Positions 13,648 to 17,391 of a stretch of 17,391 nucleotides of DNA are shown piece after piece (within the stretch, counting starts at the first letter, position 1; every line of letters starts with the position of its first letter). Made by a program: the position numbers and the translations under genes. Source of the DNA: DASSKK01 sp035690495 (GTDB lineage: Bacteria > Actinomycetota > Actinomycetes > Propionibacteriales > Nocardioidaceae); assembly GCA_035690495.1 (NCBI GenBank), contig DASSKK010000093.1:1-17391 (forward strand). The letters run 5' to 3'. Below the pieces are notes generated by a model. It was not told where the DNA came from and made no database searches. It was given only the letters and a program-made list of their open reading frames with translations.

Positions 13648-13975
13648 AGAGGAGCTGCGCCGCAAGCTAGCGGAGTCGGCTGCAGAGTACGCCGACGAGG
13701 AGCGTGCCGCCGCGGAGGAGGAGATCCGTGAGCGCGAGGAACGCGACAGAGCTTCCCTCGTGTACTCGGTTCGCCTGCCGCGAGAGGTGTACGACGCGGT
13801 GCGGGCATTGGCTGAGCAGCAGCATCTGACCCCGTCCGCCTTGATTCGGCAGTGGGTGTCCGAACGCGTCGACCAGGCGCAGCCGACGGAGAAGAACGAC
13901 GGCGACCTCACCGACGCGGTGGCTACGCTGCGCCGGGATGTGGAGCGCTTGGCCAGGCTGACGCGACCGGCCTGA
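13616..13975 (+). CDS. Ribbon-helix-helix protein (probable antitoxin)
   Basis: A 119-residue protein. Residues about 1-46 are a highly charged helix rich in Glu and Arg (EIEEELRRKLAESAAEYADE), 48-88 look like a ribbon-helix-helix DNA-binding domain (LVYSVRLPREVYDAVRALAE, then LTPSALIRQWVSERV), and 97-117 form a short amphipathic coiled coil (LTDAVATLRRDVERLARL). It is probably the antitoxin and autorepressor of the pair whose toxin-like gene is cut by the IS. GTG at 13616 is preferred over the GTG at 13607, because GGAGG at 13603-13607 is then 8 bp upstream. Unlike its partner it is intact. Promoter sequences upstream of 11748 are now 1.9 kb away, so expression may depend on the IS or a local promoter. 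Confidence 0.75.
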   Translation: MPIAEPPQEIEEELRRKLAESAAEYADEERAAAEEEIREREERDRASLVYSVRLPREVYDAVRALAEQQHLTPSALIRQWVSERVDQAQPTEKNDGDLTDAVATLRRDVERLARLTRPA

Positions 13976-14014
13976 TCACAGAGAGCGTGGACCCGGTCCC
14001 CTGCGGACGGGCGA

Positions 14015-14154
14015 TCAGTCGGCCAGCAGCTCGCCGGGGTCGAGCTCGACGGCGCGAGGTACTCCGCCGGCTTGCGGACGGTGTCTTCGATGCGGGTGCT
14101 TGGGGAGAGCACCTCGACGGCGATCAAAGGCGGCTCGGAGATCGCCCGCTCGGA
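14015..14154 (-). pseudogene. Uma2-family nuclease remnant
   Basis: On the minus strand one frame reads SERAISEPPLIAVEVLSPST, then RIEDTVRKPAEYL, which is the core signature of the Uma2/DUF820 PD-(D/E)XK-like family (A-x-E-V-L-S-P-S-T-R, then the K-x-x-x-Y motif). Immediately afterwards another frame gives VELDPGELLAD and a stop, resembling the normal C-terminus. The central and C-terminal parts of the domain are missing and the join shifts frame. Upstream (14155-14290) no matching N-terminal part could be followed. These proteins are about 190 residues when complete, so this is a small relic. Confidence 0.6.
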
Positions 14155-14310
14155 CGTGGAATCTCCCAGAGGACGGGAAACAGCGAGGCTGTGCCCATTG
14201 TGTCAGGTCGGCCGCAACGCATCGTGCCGCCGATCGTGCCGCCTGACACCGATGAACAGTGCGTACGACGGGCAGCTCGTTAGGCTCGCCAGGTGGGTGG
14301 AGCGGTCGGG

Positions 14311-15024
14311 ATGTGGCCGGTCGACGCCGAGTCCCTGAGGGAGACCCAGCACGGTCTCGCCGCCGCGAGGCCACGCCCGTGGCAGGCCGAGCCGGCCGGA
14401 GCACGGATCAGCGGTTGCTGGGCGTGCTTCCCGCGCGGCCTGTCTGGCAGGGGCGGCACGCACGACCCCGCCTGGGCTGCCTCGGTCGTGCTCGTCGGCG
14501 GTCGCGTCGTGGACCGCAGTGTCGTCGAGGGGTACGCCGGCGCGCCGTACACACCGGGCCTGCTCGCGCTGCGACTCGGTCCGTTGCTGGAGAAGGTCGT
14601 CAGGAGCCTGGCCGCGCCTCCCGACGTACTCCTGCTCGACGCGACCGGGCGCGACCATCCGCGTCGGGCCGGGCTGGCGCTCCACCTGGGCGCTGAGCTC
14701 GACGTGCCCACGGTCGGCGTCACGCACCGGCCGCTGCTCGCCGAGGGAGAGTGGCCCGCCGACGTTCGAGGGGCAGTCGCTCCCCTCCGGATCGGACGTG
14801 AGGAGGTCGCCCGGTGGGTGCGCACCCAGCCGGGGACGCGACCGCTGGTGGTGCATCCCGGCTGGAGGGTGGATCTCGACCAGGCCGTCGCGGTCGTGAT
14901 GGCGGCGACCGCGTCACGGCGGACGCCGGAGCCGTTGCGGCGCGCCCGTCAACTGGCCCGAGAAGCCCGAGTTGACCAGCCTCACGCGAGTCCGAAACTC
15001 AGCCCTTGGCCACCCACGGAGTGA
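14311..15024 (+). CDS. Endonuclease V-like protein lacking conserved catalytic residues
   Basis: A 237-residue protein clearly related to endonuclease V (deaminated-base repair, cutting near inosine): PYTPGLLALR (79-88), PDVLLLDATGRDHPRRAGLA (104-123), HLGAELDVPTVGVT and the late PEPLRRARQLARE. Several key positions differ. The first metal-binding Asp of the G-V-D-V motif is replaced (SGCWACF, W37), the Glu of the FRELP motif is Leu89, and the Lys after GVA is His139. D110 and H116 are kept. It is either inactive or has a different activity; I recall similar actinobacterial proteins with a CFPRG motif, which would make this a subfamily trait rather than damage. ATG 14311 is preferred (GGAG 8 bp upstream) over GTG 14293. 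The C-terminal end overlaps the convergent gene by 26 bp. Confidence 0.8.
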   Translation: MWPVDAESLRETQHGLAAARPRPWQAEPAGARISGCWACFPRGLSGRGGTHDPAWAASVVLVGGRVVDRSVVEGYAGAPYTPGLLALRLGPLLEKVVRSLAAPPDVLLLDATGRDHPRRAGLALHLGAELDVPTVGVTHRPLLAEGEWPADVRGAVAPLRIGREEVARWVRTQPGTRPLVVHPGWRVDLDQAVAVVMAATASRRTPEPLRRARQLAREARVDQPHASPKLSPWPPTE

Positions 15025-15547
15025 AGCTGCGTGGCTCGCCGAGCCAGTCGACGAGGCCGTTGCTGGTGCCGTCCGAGCGGGTGCCGGAGACGCGGACAGC
15101 GATGCGCACCTTTCCCGGGTTGCCGAGCGACTTGCGCGACATCCGCATGCGGACATGCTCCCGGGCGTAGTCGACGGTCATCTCGTAGAAGCCACCGACC
15201 GGTGCTCCCCAGTTCCGGTGCCCGAAGCCCTCGGTGTGCAGCAGCTGGTAGTCGGTGCCCACGAAGTAGCCGCCGACGAACACGAACTCCGGGCCCTTGT
15301 CGGTGCGGTCGGTGTCGATGTAGACGGCGCCGCCCGAGCCGGACATGGGATCGCGCCGCAGGTTGGTATGGGTCGTGGTCACGACGACGTTGCGATCGCC
15401 GTTGGTCAGCTTGACCGCTCGAAGGTCCGACCCGCGGGACGTGTCGTGCGGATCGGTCATCGCGATGCTTGCGGCGCTGGCCGGGCCTGCGACTGCGAAC
15501 GTGAGGACGGCCGACAGGGCCGCGGCGCCGAGGGTGGTGATGCGCAT
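14999..15547 (-). CDS. Secreted protein of unknown function
   Basis: A 182-residue protein with a clear Sec signal peptide: MRI, a hydrophobic stretch (LGAAALSAVLTFAVAG) and a cleavage site after ASA at about residue 25. The mature part is rich in beta strands (KLTNGDRNVVVTTTHTNL, GGAVYIDTDRTDKGPEFVFV, FYEMTVDYAREHVRMRM) and may form a compact beta-sandwich. I do not recognise a family with known function. ATG 15547 is chosen by the signal peptide; the open frame continues upstream without merit. It converges with the endonuclease V-like gene. Confidence 0.75.
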   Translation of the reverse strand: MRITTLGAAALSAVLTFAVAGPASAASIAMTDPHDTSRGSDLRAVKLTNGDRNVVVTTTHTNLRRDPMSGSGGAVYIDTDRTDKGPEFVFVGGYFVGTDYQLLHTEGFGHRNWGAPVGGFYEMTVDYAREHVRMRMSRKSLGNPGKVRIAVRVSGTRSDGTSNGLVDWLGEPRSFTPWVAKG

Positions 15548-15736
15548 CGGGTACTCGTCTCTCGAAGGCGGCGTTTCGCCCTGTCGGGGCTGCCGCGGTG
15601 GGATGTGCATCGAAGACGCGGCGGCCCTGGGGACGGTTGCACGTGTGCCCAGTGACGTAGGCCACCCATGTGGCCGGACCTGATGCGCAGCCGGCAACGG
15701 GCCGTCCTGAGTGCGGCCGGAACACGTGCGGGTGAG

Positions 15737-15745
15737 TTATCCACA
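15737..15745 (+). promoter_or_regulatory. DnaA-box consensus TTATCCACA
   Basis: A perfect match to the DnaA-box consensus, 52 bp upstream of the proposed start of the next gene. A single box is not an origin; it may be chance or a DnaA-controlled promoter site. Confidence 0.3.
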
Positions 15746-15796
15746 ACCTCGAAATTGCCCCTGGCGGCCCGACCGGTCCAGCAATTCAATGGTGCG

Positions 15797-16993
15797 GTGC
15801 CGAAATCACGAGGACGTCGTCCGAAGCACAACCGATCCCAAGCCCGCCGGAACCGGCGTACGCCGTATTCGAGAGACCGGGCCATGGCCGACCTGCCGAT
15901 CCTGTTGGCCACGGACGCCGCCGAGGCACGTGGTGACGCGGCCGAGGCGGTGCGTCTCATCGAGCGGGACATGCAACGTCGCGACGACCAGAGCTTCTGG
16001 CGCCCAGAGAGGCTGCGCAGGTTGGCGCAACTGGTCTGGCTCGGCGACATGCTTCCACGATGGGCAACCTCTCGCTGGCTCCTCGCTCAGGCAGCGCAGT
16101 CGTTGGATCCGAGTGGCCGGGACCGGATCGCGAAAGCGTTCGACGTCGCGATGGCCATCCGAGCTGACACGACCGCCGTGGCCGACGCCGACCTCCGCGT
16201 GCGGGTGATGGATCACGACTGGGTATTCCGCCAGGTGCTGCTCTACGAGCGGGGCGGTCTGCACCACTTCCTCAATCAATCGGCGACGGCGGATCTGATC
16301 GCAGGTGCCGACAGGATTCGGAACTGGATGACGGCGCCGATGGGCGGCTACCGTCTCGAGGCCGAGTCGTCCGCCTTGCTGACGTGGACAAACCTGGCCA
16401 CCGGAGACGAAGTCAGGTCGATGAATCTGGGAGGCGCATCCCTGATCGGGGTGGGGGAGTGCGCGATCGGCCGTCTGGTGCCGATCGAGGGTGGTGCCAT
16501 GTTCGAGTCCGCGCCGCTGTACGTGACTGCCGAGGTCGCCCGTAGGGTTTCGTCCGACCCGCCGGCGTGGACGGAGGCGGTGTGCGACGGCTGCCACACA
16601 TCCGATCCGGAGGAACTGCGCATCTTCACTGGCGGGAACGACTTCGGTCTCCTGACGGATGTGCCTTCCGCGGTTCGTCAGACCATCACCGCGGATGTCG
16701 TCGAACAGATCACCGGCCGGCCGATCCGACTCGAGACCACCGCGGACTGGGTCACGCTCGACGCAGCCTTCGTCCGGGCCGCCCTGGACGGCTCGCTGAG
16801 CCGAGTCGAGCTGCCGATCAGTCCGTGGCCGTCGGTGGCAGCCACATTGTTGAGCCCGCGCGTCGTGCTTGAACTCGGCCAGAGTCTCGGTGCGTCCGAC
16901 TCTGCGAGCCTGACTCGGCTTGCCGACCTCCTTCCGGCTCCCGCGTCCGGCGTGTGCCGCGGCCTGGCCGCGAAGTTGTCCGCTGCTGCGTGA
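15797..16993 (+). CDS. Conserved hypothetical protein
   Basis: A 398-residue cytoplasmic protein with no domain I recognise. It begins with a basic tail (VPKSRGRRPKHNRSQARRN), followed by a helical region with FWRPERLRRLAQLVWLGDML and WATSRWLLAQAAQSL (about residues 70-115), and a C-terminal half containing a CDGC pair near residue 261 and a strand-rich segment. Similar proteins with a lysine/arginine-rich start and an FWRP...RLA...LPRWATSRW region occur in actinobacteria as uncharacterised proteins, from memory. No transmembrane segment or signal peptide. GTG 15797 is chosen because the start resembles MPKSRGRRPK openings; an ATG at 15884 (MADLPILL) is a later alternative, and no ribosome binding site decides. 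Codon use is typical of the genome. Confidence 0.6.
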   Translation: MPKSRGRRPKHNRSQARRNRRTPYSRDRAMADLPILLATDAAEARGDAAEAVRLIERDMQRRDDQSFWRPERLRRLAQLVWLGDMLPRWATSRWLLAQAAQSLDPSGRDRIAKAFDVAMAIRADTTAVADADLRVRVMDHDWVFRQVLLYERGGLHHFLNQSATADLIAGADRIRNWMTAPMGGYRLEAESSALLTWTNLATGDEVRSMNLGGASLIGVGECAIGRLVPIEGGAMFESAPLYVTAEVARRVSSDPPAWTEAVCDGCHTSDPEELRIFTGGNDFGLLTDVPSAVRQTITADVVEQITGRPIRLETTADWVTLDAAFVRAALDGSLSRVELPISPWPSVAATLLSPRVVLELGQSLGASDSASLTRLADLLPAPASGVCRGLAAKLSAAA

Positions 16994-17223
16994 GCCACGA
17001 CAGCCCGATCTCGACAGAGCTGTCGCGCTGGGGGCGGGCCTAGCTTCCTGGGGGCCCTATCCGCCGGCCTCGTTGGGAGTAGTGGTTGACACCATCGGCC
17101 CGCTGGCTGGTGCCCGGGTCGCTAACGCGGCCAGTTGTTGTCCACAGCTGCGCTGGAGGGGTTCCTGTCCACAGTTTCGAAAGTTTTTTCGAGGGGGGCT
17201 TGACTTTCTGATTGGGTTGCTGG
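16994..17223. promoter_or_regulatory. Leader of the DUF222 HNH gene with DnaA-box-like repeats
   Basis: The 230-bp gap contains TTGTCCACA (17138-17146) and CTGTCCACA (17165-17173), both close to the actinobacterial DnaA-box consensus, 27 bp apart in the same orientation. A TTTCGAAA palindrome (17175-17182), a T-run and a TTGACT hexamer (17200-17205) follow, with ATG 17224 close behind. A small hairpin (CGACA/TGTCG, near 17018-17031) follows the previous gene. Confidence 0.45.
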
Positions 17224-17391
17224 ATGGCAACCAGCACTGGGGTCGATGGCACCGGGCACATGCACGCCCTGTGTCGCCTCGCCGACAGCCTGGAGGAGTC
17301 GTTGGCTGAGGCGGTCGAGGTGCCGGCGTGGTCGATGAGCCCGCAGGAGCAGCGGTCGACGTTGACGGCGCTGTCGCGGGTGCGGTCCCGG
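17224..17391 (+). CDS. DUF222/13E12-type HNH endonuclease, N-terminal part (runs off window)
   Basis: ATG 17224 opens a frame of 56 codons without a stop to the window end: MATSTGVDGTGHMHALCRLA, DSLEESLAEAVEVPAWSMSP, QEQRSTLTALSRVRSR. The pattern of a short variable start, an amphipathic helix, then W-S-M-S-P-Q-E-Q-R-x-x-L-x-x-L-S-R-x-R resembles the start of the DUF222 domain found in the multi-copy 13E12 family, where a C-terminal HNH nuclease domain follows. The HNH part would lie outside the window. Function in the cell is unknown; these genes are often present in many copies in Nocardioides-like genomes. It is absent from stop-to-stop gene lists because its stop is beyond the end. Confidence 0.7.
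   Translation, partial: MATSTGVDGTGHMHALCRLADSLEESLAEAVEVPAWSMSPQEQRSTLTALSRVRSR

Noticed and set aside
14947..14975. Inverted repeat GTCAACT/AGTTGAC as terminator of the endonuclease V-like gene
   Set aside because: Only 7 pairs, inside the coding region and without a T-run; too weak to call.
15737..17173. Replication origin based on three DnaA-box-like sites
   Set aside because: Sites are too few and far apart, no AT-rich unwinding region is present, and dnaA/dnaN are absent.
1..17391. CRISPR array, tRNA or rRNA genes
   Set aside because: No regularly spaced repeats, and no cloverleaf or ribosomal RNA sequence noticed on either strand.

Overview
The window is high-GC DNA with GC-rich codon third positions, many GTG starts and very little non-coding AT. 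Several features point to an actinobacterium close to Nocardioides: the NrdR-NrdJ pair with an actinobacterial-type B12-dependent ribonucleotide reductase, an IS701-like transposase, an HNH gene of the DUF222/13E12 type, and a short repeat (3219-3253) that I recall as frequent in Nocardioides genomes. The genus is an inference.

Layout. (1) 1-3435, core genes: the 3' part of nrdR, a strong hairpin, then a complete nrdJ. (2) 3457-5041, minus strand: a SAM methyltransferase followed 16 bp later by an EamA-type exporter. (3) 5359-8531, defence and toxin-antitoxin (TA) region: an orphan sulfur-binding-domain/HNH protein (probable type IV restriction of phosphorothioate DNA), a Phd/VapC-like pair whose toxin lacks its first catalytic Asp, a VOC-family protein, and a decayed HTH-antitoxin/PIN-toxin pair. 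(4) 8554-11161, minus strand: a membrane glycosyltransferase of BcsA type with a C-terminal PilZ (c-di-GMP) domain, then a 2H phosphoesterase. (5) 11321-14154, gene decay: a frameshifted hypothetical gene, a BrnT-like gene cut by a complete 1.59-kb insertion sequence with visible inverted repeats and 5-bp target duplication, its intact ribbon-helix-helix partner, and a Uma2-type remnant. (6) 14311-17391: an endonuclease-V-like protein lacking key catalytic residues, a secreted protein, a conserved hypothetical protein, and the start of a DUF222 HNH gene preceded by DnaA-box-like sequences.

The most unusual signal is inside nrdJ. About 90 bp (979-1068) around the codon of the redox-active Cys161 switch abruptly to A/T-ending codons, while the encoded protein stays that of the conserved family. 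The centre of this patch folds into a nearly complete 14-bp RNA hairpin. No annotated feature type explains it. Candidate explanations are a recoded or co-converted scar of a lost intein, intron or integrative element, an attachment site, or a selected RNA structure. The second theme is TA loci broken in four different ways within about 7 kb.
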